A stretch of DNA of 64,000 bases from Gracilaria caudata (taxonomy: Eukaryota > Rhodophyta > Florideophyceae > Gracilariales > Gracilariaceae), in assembly GCA_030374735.1 (NCBI GenBank), contig JASCIV010000036.1, forward strand, positions 1 through 64,000. Reading direction: 5' to 3'. Position numbers and translations under genes: made by a program. This document shows, piece by piece, positions 31,069 through 40,209 of this stretch. Every line of letters starts with the position of its first letter. The first letter of the stretch is position 1. Below the pieces are notes generated by a model that was not told the origin of the DNA, did not search any database, and saw only the letters and a program-made list of their open reading frames with translations.

Positions 31069-31493
31069 ATAGATAGATAGATCGTTCACAGTTCGTTAAA
31101 CTCGCCTTTGCTTGTGTGTTTTGACGCCACCGCGCGTCCCCCTTCAGCACGCGCAACGGGCGCGCGCAGCGGAACTTCCCGATACTGTAGCACTGACACA
31201 TATCGATAGGCGAACCGCTCGCGCAGCCAGCTGGCGAGTCAGATGCTTCATTCATTCCGCATTCCATCGCAACGAGTTCCGAAGTGAATCATGTCTTTTC
31301 CATCGCGTTTGTGGCTCGTATTCGACCGTGGCCCATTCTAACGACGTGTCGCATCTGCACCGAGTCACGCCATCATCGTGTACGTTGGAGCCGAACGCAT
31401 TCATCATGGCCTGTCCCAACCTTACTATAAAGCAGCAAACCTCACTTGCGCGCTTGTCATGAGCTCGCATGCACGGTTCGCTGAATACCCAAC
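31069..31493. other. Spacer with lipocalin promoter
   Basis: Starts with a short GATA repeat (about 31067-31082). The TATA box at 31426 serves the lipocalin gene. Nothing else recognised. Confidence 0.5.
31426..31432 (+). promoter_or_regulatory. TATA box of the lipocalin gene
   Basis: TATAAAG 68 bp before the ATG at 31494. Confidence 0.6.
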
Positions 31494-32201
31494 ATGCGCG
31501 TCTTTTCGTTTGTGTCGCTACTGCTTGTAGCAGCCGTTCACGCGCGCTCAATCACCGCCGAGAACCCAAACATCCCGGCAACCTGCTCGCCGGTGGACAC
31601 CAACCCGCCGTCGGACCCGTTCTGCGTCGACCCGCCGGTGGTCGAAGTCGAACGTCCGCTGTACCAAGGCACGTGGTTTTTGACCTACGTTTCAGGAAGC
31701 GCCACGCAGTTTTCGTCCGATCCGTGCACCACTGCGAACTACACCTTAAATGCAGAGGGGAACATCGACGTGCTCAACTGTGCGGTGAGAGTGCCGGGTG
31801 GAATTCCATCGTGCGTGCGTGCTGTAGCCTCGCAACGACCTAATACAACCGCGTCTGGAAAGTTGTCTGTGCTGTTTCCGAACGCTCCGAGAGATACGTT
31901 TAATCCTGGACAGTATAGTGTGGCCGCCTTGCTGGGATTTCCTGGTATCGGATACATTGCGGCCGCCGTGTATCAGTGTGGAAACGTTCCTGGTGTGGGC
32001 AACTCGCCGGGATTCTACCTTCTTTCCAGAACACGTTACGCGAGAAAACTCATTCTGCACCTCATGAAGCTGGTGTTGAAGTGTCGTGGATACGATGTTG
32101 ACGTCGATTTTCTTTTCGTTGACCACGGCAAGTGCAACTACTTCTTCGACCCGTCCGGCTTCACCGAGTTTGACCCGTCGCAGTTTGTGCCGCCGTTTTG
32201 A
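31494..32201 (+). CDS. Secreted lipocalin
   Basis: 235 residues. A clear signal peptide (MRVFSFVSLLLVAAVHA) precedes a Cys/Pro-rich stretch, then the lipocalin entry motif YQGTWFLTY (GxW). The barrel-sized remainder has paired cysteines (SSDPC, VLNC, SCVR, YQCG, LKCRG, KCNYF) and the run FYLLSRTRY, a late strand typical of the apolipoprotein D/Blc-type lipocalins. These bind hydrophobic ligands such as lipids or pigments. Predicted to act in the endomembrane lumen or outside the cell. A basic helix-like stretch (RYARKLILHLMKLVLK) near the C-terminus matches the helix packing against the barrel. Preceded by a TATA box; followed closely by the ABCF gene on the same strand. Confidence 0.8.
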   Translation: MRVFSFVSLLLVAAVHARSITAENPNIPATCSPVDTNPPSDPFCVDPPVVEVERPLYQGTWFLTYVSGSATQFSSDPCTTANYTLNAEGNIDVLNCAVRVPGGIPSCVRAVASQRPNTTASGKLSVLFPNAPRDTFNPGQYSVAALLGFPGIGYIAAAVYQCGNVPGVGNSPGFYLLSRTRYARKLILHLMKLVLKCRGYDVDVDFLFVDHGKCNYFFDPSGFTEFDPSQFVPPF

Positions 32202-32336
32202 GCACAACCGCAATTTTAATTAAACAAGTTTAACAAAAAAAAAACGGAGCGTGTGAATCTCCAAACAGAAAGTTCTGATCGACGCGCAGTCCGCGCTCCC
32301 AACCGCCGCCCCTCTCCACGCGTCGCTCCGTCCGTC

Positions 32337-34577
32337 ATGGCACTTCCTCCCGTGTCACTACCCTCTCCCGCCTTTCGCTCCCCGCCATGTCTGCTTCCCA
32401 CTCATCCCCGTCCCGCTCCAAAATGCGTCCGTCGTCGTCGTCGTCCGCCCACCATGCAAGCGGAGCGCATTTTGTGGGCTACCAATCTAACCAAATCGCA
32501 TGACGGTCGTACCAATCAGTTCACAAATCTCTCCGTTGACATCCCCGCCGGTGCAAAACTGGCACTACTAGGTCGTAGTGGCGTGGGAAAGTCAACCTTA
32601 CTGTCCATCTTGGCCGGCGTAACACAACCGGACAAAGGCAGTGTAACGCTTCGTCGCGGTGCCAGTATCGCGTATGTCAGTCAGGATCTGCCTCAAATAC
32701 AAGCTGAAAATGCGCTTCATGCCGTTATGAAACTTGCTTCACGCTACACGAATAACGAAGCAGTTCGAGCGGCATTGCAATATGCATCTGTAACGGCGCG
32801 CGTGCAAAAGGGAATGGATGATGATGCTTTACGACTACTTGCAGATGCTGCTGCTCGTATGGATCAAACTTCTGGTGCGTGGGAGACGGAGAGTTATATG
32901 AATTCTGCGCTTTCTAAATTGCAAGTTCCGCTTGATGTTCCACTCTCCAAACTGTCGGGTGGACAAAAACGACGCATTGCTATCGCTGCTGCTTTGGTTG
33001 CCAAGCCGGATGTTCTGTTGCTGGATGAAGTGACGAATCATCTTTCGATTGATGCTGTGCAGTTTGTTGAGCAGGTTCTGGCAGAGCCGCTTATCACCGT
33101 GCTTGCCATTTCACATGATCGATGGTTTGTGGATAGGGTTTGTACGTCGGGTATTTGGGAATTGGAGGGGGAGCTTTTTAAGTATGGAGCGGGCTACGAC
33201 GCGTTTCTTGAGCAAAAGTCGAGCTCGATGCAGCGTGAGGAGAAGGAGCTGTCAGATTTGGCAAAGGCGTACAAAAAGGAGTTGGAGTGGATGAAACGAC
33301 AGCCCAAGGCAAGGGGGTCCAAATCCAAGGCGCGAATCGCAGACGTGCTGAGAATGCAGGAGCAATTGAAAGTACGGAAGAACCGACTGGCAGTGGCGGC
33401 TGTGAAGGACTTGCAGACGACCACGTCCAGACTGGGCTCGGAAGTTGTGAGGGTGGAAAACGTGAGTTTGAAACGTGGTGACAAGGTAATATTACGAGAC
33501 TTTAGCTATACGTTTGAACGAGGGGAGCGGATGGGTATTGTGGGTGGCAATGGGGTGGGTAAGAGTTCGTTCATTGATTTGTTGTTGGGGAAGATTGCGC
33601 CAGAGAGCGGCGAGATTCACGTGGGAGAAACGGTCAAGTTTGGACACTTTGATCAGGAGGGTGAAGACATTTCTGAGAGGCTGGCAGAAGCAACAAATGT
33701 GGCTCTGAAAGGCGGTGACTGGTCACAGGTGCGAGTGGTAGACTACGTGAAGGAACTACTCGCAGAGTACGGCGATGTGGGAGAGGTTGCAAGCTCGCGA
33801 CCATCGAGCGGAGGGGCGACAGGAGCGGAAGATGCAGAACAAAAGCTTGCGAACGAGATCGAACAACTGAGCTACAGCGTGACGGTGCGCTTGTCAAAAC
33901 GAACGGAACGCAATACGAATGCGCTTGCTCGCATGCAGCCGACGACGTTGTTGGAGCATTTCGGTTTCAGTAGAGAGAAGCACTTCAACTTTGTGTGCTC
34001 GCTGTCGGGAGGGGAGAAACGACGACTGCAGCTGATTGCGCTTTTGCTGCAAAACGCAAACTTCATGCTGCTGGACGAGGTGTCCAATGACCTGGACCTG
34101 AACACGCTGACGATGCTGGAGGAACTGCTGGCGGAGTACAGCGGGGTGTTGGTGATGTGTTCGCATGATCGGTTCATGTTGGACCGACTGGTGGACCACC
34201 TGCTGGTGTTCGAGGGCGACGGACAAGTGTCGCTGGTCGAGGGCAAGTTCACCGACTACCTGGAGGCAAAACGGCAGCTGGAACTGGACGAGAAGAAGGC
34301 GCGCAAGAAAAGCGTCGCCGACGAAGCAAGGCAGAAACGTAAGAAGGAGCAACCGCGACGACTGAGCTACAAGGAACGGCGCGAGTTCGACGGACTGGAG
34401 GCAGAAATCGAGCGCCTTCACGAGCACCACGCCCAGCTGTCGGAGGTGATGGCGGCAAATGCCGGCGGCGACTACGCCACGCTGGCCGAAAACAGCGCGC
34501 AGCTGGCGGCCGTTGCGGATGATATCGAGGCCAAGACGCAGCGTTGGATGGCGCTCGCCGAGATCGCTGGTGACTAA
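32337..34577 (+). CDS. ABCF-type ATPase, Uup-like, probably organellar
   Basis: 746 residues from the ATG at 32337. The first ~40 are Pro/Arg-rich and resemble a transit peptide; a second ATG at 32454 starts the conserved region. Two ATP-binding cassettes without membrane domains: Walker A GRSGVGKS and GGNGVGKS, signatures LSGGQKRR and LSGGEKRR, switch His in SHDR in both. A Lys/Glu-rich linker lies between (the P-site-tRNA interaction motif region) and the C-terminal tail is a coiled coil, as in bacterial Uup. ABCF proteins act on ribosomes, adjusting translation. Odd: after Walker B both cassettes read DEV instead of the usual DEP (DEVTNHLS, DEVSNDLD). The presumed plastid form would act on plastid ribosomes; that is inference. 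Confidence 0.85.
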   Translation: MALPPVSLPSPAFRSPPCLLPTHPRPAPKCVRRRRRPPTMQAERILWATNLTKSHDGRTNQFTNLSVDIPAGAKLALLGRSGVGKSTLLSILAGVTQPDKGSVTLRRGASIAYVSQDLPQIQAENALHAVMKLASRYTNNEAVRAALQYASVTARVQKGMDDDALRLLADAAARMDQTSGAWETESYMNSALSKLQVPLDVPLSKLSGGQKRRIAIAAALVAKPDVLLLDEVTNHLSIDAVQFVEQVLAEPLITVLAISHDRWFVDRVCTSGIWELEGELFKYGAGYDAFLEQKSSSMQREEKELSDLAKAYKKELEWMKRQPKARGSKSKARIADVLRMQEQLKVRKNRLAVAAVKDLQTTTSRLGSEVVRVENVSLKRGDKVILRDFSYTFERGERMGIVGGNGVGKSSFIDLLLGKIAPESGEIHVGETVKFGHFDQEGEDISERLAEATNVALKGGDWSQVRVVDYVKELLAEYGDVGEVASSRPSSGGATGAEDAEQKLANEIEQLSYSVTVRLSKRTERNTNALARMQPTTLLEHFGFSREKHFNFVCSLSGGEKRRLQLIALLLQNANFMLLDEVSNDLDLNTLTMLEELLAEYSGVLVMCSHDRFMLDRLVDHLLVFEGDGQVSLVEGKFTDYLEAKRQLELDEKKARKKSVADEARQKRKKEQPRRLSYKERREFDGLEAEIERLHEHHAQLSEVMAANAGGDYATLAENSAQLAAVADDIEAKTQRWMALAEIAGD

Positions 34578-34884
34578 AATCGGACAGGCCACGCTGTAAG
34601 ACGCGGGCTGACAGCGACGCGCCGTGGCGACAGAGCGCTGCCTGCGGAGCGGCATTGCGTGATTGAACACCACAGCGCGTTGTTATGGCTCATGTTTGCG
34701 GCGGCGCGAAGCGTGCTCGCCGTTCGTTTTGTTGTACAGATTCCTTCGAAGATAGCCGCGCTGGGAGGGGGAAGAAAGACGCGTCCAGTCTTGTAGCCCT
34801 TTGTTTGTGCGTCGAGTCGTAGGGCGAGTTGTTGCTTCGATCGTGTGCGTTTTTGGGCGCGGCTTCGTGTTGCGGCGTGGCGTG

Positions 34885-35721
34885 ATGCAGTTCCCGCAGA
34901 GCTTTGACTGGAGGGATGCGCCGTTCTCGGCGGTGTACTATCCCGTGCTGGCTATTGTGTGTTATCTGGCGCTTATTTTCTCGTTGCAGCAGTTTATGAG
35001 ATCGAGGAGGCCTGTGTCGCTCAAGGTTCCCACGGTTATTCATAATGTGTTTCTGTGTGTGCTGTCCGTCGCTATGGCTATCGGCGTGTTTTCGGAGGTT
35101 GTGAAGACTTGGTTCACTTCGGCTCACGCTACCAGGGAGGTGTTGTGCGATCTCTCTGGAAATGCCATGCGTGGTAGGATGGGATGGTGGATGTACATCT
35201 TCTACCTGTCCAAGTTTTACGAATTGCTTGATACCGTCATCATGGTTTTGAAAAAACGACCGCTCAATTTTCTTCATGTTTATCATCACTGCGTTGTTTT
35301 GCCGCTGTTTTATGTTTATATGTCCACCAACATGGTGCTGCAGTGGATTTTGGTGGTGGCTAATTCTTCTGTTCATGTGGCCATGTACTACTACTACGCC
35401 ATGGCTGCCGTCGGCGTGAAAGTGTGGTGGAAGAAATACATCACTCAGGCACAGATTGTTCAGTTCATTATTGACCTTACTGCCACATGGCCGTACCCAT
35501 TCCTGTACTTTTCTGCCACCGGTTGTTCTGGCAGTATGAGGGGCTGGTTCTTTGGTCAGGCTGTCGGCTTGAGTTTCTTCAAACTGTTTAGCGACTTTTA
35601 TGTCAGGAGTTACAAGAAGGGCAAGCTCAAGACTAACGCAGAGCACAAACAATCCGAGGCCGCCCCCATTGATTCTTCTAAGCATGTCGATGGTGAGCAA
35701 ACACCCAAAAAGATTTGTTGA
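34885..35721 (+). CDS. ELO-type very-long-chain fatty acid elongase
   Basis: 278 residues from the ATG at 34885; the frame is open earlier without an ATG. Seven hydrophobic segments and the ELO hallmarks KFYELLDTVIMVLKK and HVYHHC (HxxHH active site), then the MYYYYAMAAVG region. These ER proteins perform the first condensation, malonyl-CoA with an acyl-CoA, in fatty acid elongation. The C-terminus ends PKKIC; lysines near the end would suit ER retrieval. The type (saturated or polyunsaturated substrate) cannot be read from this. Red algae elongate C18 to C20 polyunsaturated acids, so that is a plausible role. The 307 bp between this and the ABCF gene hold no other feature. Confidence 0.9.
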   Translation: MQFPQSFDWRDAPFSAVYYPVLAIVCYLALIFSLQQFMRSRRPVSLKVPTVIHNVFLCVLSVAMAIGVFSEVVKTWFTSAHATREVLCDLSGNAMRGRMGWWMYIFYLSKFYELLDTVIMVLKKRPLNFLHVYHHCVVLPLFYVYMSTNMVLQWILVVANSSVHVAMYYYYAMAAVGVKVWWKKYITQAQIVQFIIDLTATWPYPFLYFSATGCSGSMRGWFFGQAVGLSFFKLFSDFYVRSYKKGKLKTNAEHKQSEAAPIDSSKHVDGEQTPKKIC

Positions 35722-37584
35722 TACACCAAAAGCTGCTGCCTATCGTGAGCATGTTCATAGCAAGTAAAAACAGAAAGCTTGTGGCTTTAAATGTCACACA
35801 ACTTCACAACAATTTAGATACAGTCACCGTGCCTTTTCGTACTCGTTTTGCTCCCCTTGAATCTTGCCTCACTCCTGGTCCTTAACTTCTGGACGCCAAT
35901 GGCGTGCATTTTGATCTGTACTGATTTCACTTTGTATGCCAGCCACAATTTGAAAGCAATCATTGGAAGTGCAGACACTTCGCGCACGATCTCCCCAACA
36001 CATATAGCTGACGAGCACAAACCCCTGTAGCATACAATTGCACGTGCGTACCATTCCCCCTCCCTTGTTCCACGCCGATCTGATACGTGTAGTTTAAGCA
36101 TACACAAAAGGCTGACCATTCATGACTGCGACACTTCCGAAGTCACACCTCGCAAATCGTACCGTCGACCAGACTTCTCGGATCCTTCAAGATCCTACAA
36201 AGCCACCGCGCTCATTAACCCCCTCATCATGATGATGCTCACGCCGCGGCTCACCAACAACTTGTCCGCTCCCTCCTTTTCGAATCAAAAAACATTTTCG
36301 ATTTGTGAAAGTCCCGGAAGGGCATGTCTGTTATGGCGCATGCTGCCACTCTGGTAGCGTTATACGAAGGTAATACAGAGCATATCCCCGCTAGAGGGGT
36401 AAGCTACAAGTTGTACCGTACAACCAAGTCATCCCAAGACAGGTGTTGACATGCTAGTGAAAGCGTGGGGTGTCCGTGTTGCAGCAGTCCGCACATTGTT
36501 GGTCATCATGATGTCTGGTACAGTATCCAGCTTTTCATTCCACGAGGTTCCCACATCATGACTATACACGAGTAACACTAGACTCGGCAGCTCAAGCCCC
36601 GATCATCATAAGGTTGCTACATTATCGCAATCATAGCATGACAATGATGCTATTCCAGATAAACCCTCTTATACTATGTGTAGCATGTTTTTGGTGACAA
36701 CTGACAAAATGTTTGCCCTTGCCCCGGACGCAAGGTTTCCTTCATCCTGATCATACGACTTTCTGGCTCAGCCAGAAAGCTGTTGGTCATTTATCATCAT
36801 TTCAGTCGAGAAGCGTCACGAAGTGGGATCCCTTTCAATTCCATTAGAACCACTCCATTCCCACCCCCCGCGAAGACCTCTTTATCGGTTGGCGGGGAGG
36901 AAGCAAAAGGAACTTGCTCAGTCGAAATTATGACAACACTTGCGACCTCGACGCGCCAACGAAAACGACTCTTGTCCGATGGTAACCTTGAGAATGCTCC
37001 AAACGATCACACCTGTCTCTCACGGAAACAGGCCCACTATTCCCTGTAGACGCGGTTGAGTATGATAACTTTTCTGTGGTATGTACGGCCGGCTGTAGGT
37101 GGCCAGGAAATCCACGTATTGATGCTCTGGAACAAAGATACACCTTACTTGTTTTACCCCTCTTGTGACATATTCAAGTAGTGCCCGTGGTAAACCATTT
37201 GTCTAATTCTCTCACGCTGCGTGCCACATGGAGATGTGATTTTCATGGCTACGGTACCCTTATACTGTACCCCCTTCGCTTGCTACTGAACCGAACAGAT
37301 TCATACATAATACGAAGGTACAAAGCGAGCCAGGGATGTGACTTTTGCTATATTGCGTTTCGTGTTGGCCCCCATGTAAATTGCACTTCGTCCCGCTTTT
37401 CCAAGTCCCTATTTACGAAACTCACACATAGAAATATCATAAAGCGAGATAGGAAAGCCGTGGATTCGTACTCAATGCTAGCCAAGCTTCACATAACTGG
37501 ATATACTTGAGTCGTCCTCAAATTCCTCATCGGCCTAGTGTTCGTGCTCGCAGTGCGCTGAGCTGTTGCACAACGTACACGATG
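35722..37584. other. Gene-free spacer, AT-rich
   Basis: No coding region recognised in 1.9 kb. It contains a perfect inverted repeat at 36759-36779 and CATCATGATGATG near 36226. No tRNA or SINE-like boxes noticed. Confidence 0.5.
36759..36779. repeat. Perfect inverted repeat, 10-bp arms
   Basis: ctttctggct (36759-36768), one base, then its exact complement (36770-36779). Confidence 0.85.
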
Positions 37585-38502
37585 TTATTTCTCAACGTCC
37601 TCGCGGATCGGAGCGTTAGTCCTTAGCTCATTAAATGCAAGATTTCCAAGAATGGCTGTTTTCAAAGCCCAGAACACCGGTGGCTGAGCCCTCAATTTGG
37701 CCGCACGATATGCAAACCCAGCCAAGACAGCGTTTACAGCCCCAACAAGCGCAAGCCCTGTCTTCAGCAACTCTCGAGTTTCATCACTTGCCTCGGTGAG
37801 AGGAAAGCCAGGATAATAAATGAAGGCAACCAACAGGGTTATACCAAGGAGTAATACATGACCACTTTGCAGATAAGGCAACACATAAATGCCTTGCTTA
37901 TTGGGTTTGCCAGTGCCTATAATAGCGCTCGCAAAGTCGTATTCCCCTTTGGCATTGCCCGTTTGAAGAAAGTAGTCCGGATCTTTTTCCAGTTCGTCAA
38001 TTACCTTTTGTGCTTCAGCGCCGCCCGCGCGATACGCTGCAGTAAGTCGTTGTACGGCCTCCGTGGCCATTACCTCTCTCTCCTCCACAGGCTGTTCCAC
38101 AGGCTTCTTCAACGGCTTTCTCTTACGACGGCGCGACGTGGCATTCAAATCGGGCAGTCTCAGCCGTGCCTCATTTGCAACGGGTAATTCGTCCGCAATC
38201 GGAACGCTTGGCAGTGCATCCTCCGTGCGCTCGCTCTCCGCGGCAGAAGCGCTCGGCCGGAGCGCGTCATCACTTGAGAGCGAGCTTTCTGCAGAGGGGG
38301 TTTTAGGAACGGACGGTTTGGATGGCCTGGGCTCGGAGCTCTTCCTCCGTCGGTTGGAGCGCCTCCGCGCGCACACGATCTGGGGAGGTGCTGCTGAGAG
38401 CGGCGGCGGGAGGGGTGGATGGACTGAACGATGGACTGACAGGTGAAGCGGTGGCGCGAACGCTGCGGATGGGGGCACCGGCGAGGACAGAGAGCCGAGC
38501 AT
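37585..38502 (-). CDS. Plastid-type membrane protein, unrecognised
   Basis: 305 residues from the ATG at 38502 (MLGSLSSPVPPSAAF). The first ~65 residues are Ser/Pro/Ala/Arg-rich, like a plastid transit peptide, followed by a Ser/Glu/Lys low-complexity part. The C-terminal ~150 residues are conserved-looking: DYFLQTGNAKGEYDFASAI, a hydrophobic segment (HVLLLGITLLVAFIYY), a second (TGLALVGAVNAVLAGFAY) and a soluble tail. Two membrane helices suggest a thylakoid or envelope protein. Further ATGs upstream in the frame exist but give no targeting-like start. I do not recognise the family; a photosystem assembly or plastid membrane role is only a guess. Divergent from the acyltransferase gene. Confidence 0.75.
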   Translation of the reverse strand: MLGSLSSPVPPSAAFAPPLHLSVHRSVHPPLPPPLSAAPPQIVCARRRSNRRRKSSEPRPSKPSVPKTPSAESSLSSDDALRPSASAAESERTEDALPSVPIADELPVANEARLRLPDLNATSRRRKRKPLKKPVEQPVEEREVMATEAVQRLTAAYRAGGAEAQKVIDELEKDPDYFLQTGNAKGEYDFASAIIGTGKPNKQGIYVLPYLQSGHVLLLGITLLVAFIYYPGFPLTEASDETRELLKTGLALVGAVNAVLAGFAYRAAKLRAQPPVFWALKTAILGNLAFNELRTNAPIREDVEK

Positions 38503-38745
38503 GGTCAAGGTGGTGTGGTTGGCGCGGTGGCAGCAACCGACACCGGTCGGTACTATCCACCCTTCGAATTCGTTGTACGGAGTCCGCACTGACGAAGAAG
38601 CACTGCAGCGGTGATCTGACTGCTGAGATCTTGTCCGCATCTCGCACGTGTACACGTGGATGACATGTGCATCACACTGGCGCCTGGCGCCCACCAATCA
38701 TGCAAGCGGAATCTTCCGTAATACCAACCGTAAGAGGTACCGTCG

Positions 38746-38753
38746 TATAAATA
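38746..38753 (+). promoter_or_regulatory. TATA box of the acyltransferase gene
   Basis: TATAAATA 217 bp before the ATG at 38963, in the 460-bp divergent spacer. Confidence 0.55.
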
Positions 38754-38962
38754 CAAGGGTATGAGGGATAACTGCGAAACAACGCACACGTGCCAGACAG
38801 ACACCGCGCAGCATTTCATCTGGCAGCGCGACAGACAAACGCACCTGCAGAACGTATGGCTGCACAACCTCCCCTGCCCGTCTTTCTCTCGGACACTTCC
38901 TCGTCAACTCGTTCGCATCGTGCCCCCCACCCCGCCGTGAATGACAGCCGCCGTCTTCCGAA

Positions 38963-40012
38963 ATGTCCCTAGCTGACGGAGCGTTGTTCCAGGCCGTTGG
39001 CTCTCTCTACACCGCCTTCTTCTCCTTGCTCATCTCCGTCGTCACCGCCATTCTCGTCAATGGCGTCATCGGCCTTACTGTCATCGCCTTGCGCATTCTC
39101 AGACTCAACCATCGTGCCATGATTAGCATCTCCACCTCAGTCATACGCACATGGTTTTCTATCTTCATGGGACATCTCGAGATTTTTGGACGTCTAACTA
39201 TTGTCGCCACCGGTGATGCTTTCCGTCCGAATGAGTCTGCTCTCGTCGTCTGTAACCACCGTTCCTGGGCTGACACCGTCGTAATCTATTCGCTAGCGCG
39301 TCAAGTTCGCATGCACGGCGACGTCAAGTTTCTGGCCAAGCGATCGTTGTTAGTGTTTCCAGTTTATGGCTTTGCGGGCTGGGTTCTTGACGTTGTCATC
39401 TTTATAAAGCGTCAGTCAACAAGTGCGGGGCGTCGTCTCAACAGGATGTTCTCCAGTCTCACCGACCCCCGTCGGCGGCACGCCCCGTTCTGGCTCATCA
39501 GCTATCTGGAGGGGACTCGTTTCACCACCGCAAAGCGTGAGGAAGCGGTGCAATTTGCGAGAAGGAGAGATCTCAAGGTCTTGGACGAGGTTTTGCAGCC
39601 GAGAACCAAGGGCTTTGTCTCCACAGTACACGCCTTACGTGCTGATGCCCAAGCCGTCTATGATGTGACCATCGGCTATTCGCAGCTAGAAGGGGGCAAA
39701 ATGAATCCTACCTTCACAGAAATGTATGGCACGCCTTCACGAAAGGACCGCGTCATTCATGTTCACCAACGTCGCATCCCCATGTCGGAGCTGCCACAAG
39801 ACGAAGAAGAGCTCAAAAAGTGGGTTTATCGCTTGTATGAAGAAAAGGATGAACTGCTCAAAGGTTTTCGTCAGAATGGCAAGTTTGACGGTCGCCCAAT
39901 GCGTTGGAACAGAATGACATGGGATTATTGGCTGTCGTGTCAAGCAGTTGTCTACGGAGCTTTCGGGCTCACCATATACGCCCTGTACATTCTGTTCTAT
40001 CCTTCTCGTTAG
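38963..40012 (+). CDS. Lysophospholipid acyltransferase (AGPAT/LPAT type)
   Basis: 349 residues. A hydrophobic N-terminal region (about 10-55) is followed by the PlsC-domain motifs NHRSWADT (HxxxxD, catalytic) and YLEGTRFT (EGTR, glycerol-phosphate binding), with KFLAKRSLLVFPVYGFAG between them and a late motif region TPSRKDRVIHVHQRR. A C-terminal membrane segment (YGAFGLTIYALYILFY) ends the protein. This fits the eukaryotic AGPAT3/4/5 and plant LPAT2-type group, which acylate lysophosphatidic acid or related lysolipids at the ER or mitochondria. Substrate cannot be fixed from sequence. The ATG at 38963 follows a TATA box. Convergent with the aminopeptidase, 197 bp apart. Confidence 0.9.
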   Translation: MSLADGALFQAVGSLYTAFFSLLISVVTAILVNGVIGLTVIALRILRLNHRAMISISTSVIRTWFSIFMGHLEIFGRLTIVATGDAFRPNESALVVCNHRSWADTVVIYSLARQVRMHGDVKFLAKRSLLVFPVYGFAGWVLDVVIFIKRQSTSAGRRLNRMFSSLTDPRRRHAPFWLISYLEGTRFTTAKREEAVQFARRRDLKVLDEVLQPRTKGFVSTVHALRADAQAVYDVTIGYSQLEGGKMNPTFTEMYGTPSRKDRVIHVHQRRIPMSELPQDEEELKKWVYRLYEEKDELLKGFRQNGKFDGRPMRWNRMTWDYWLSCQAVVYGAFGLTIYALYILFYPSR

Positions 40013-40209
40013 CATACAGGATGTCAACATTTGGCGCAAGAACGCCTGGGTTTTGAGTCTTTTCGTTTTACCTTCGTTACATACCCATGCTGGAGAATGG
40101 AATGCGAACTATTGCTGACTTCGTACGAATCTCGTTTTGTAATGGCTGATACGTGCCTCGTTTTTAATGTCTGATTATGATAGCATCTGTTTTCGTAGAA
40201 ACCCCCCAT

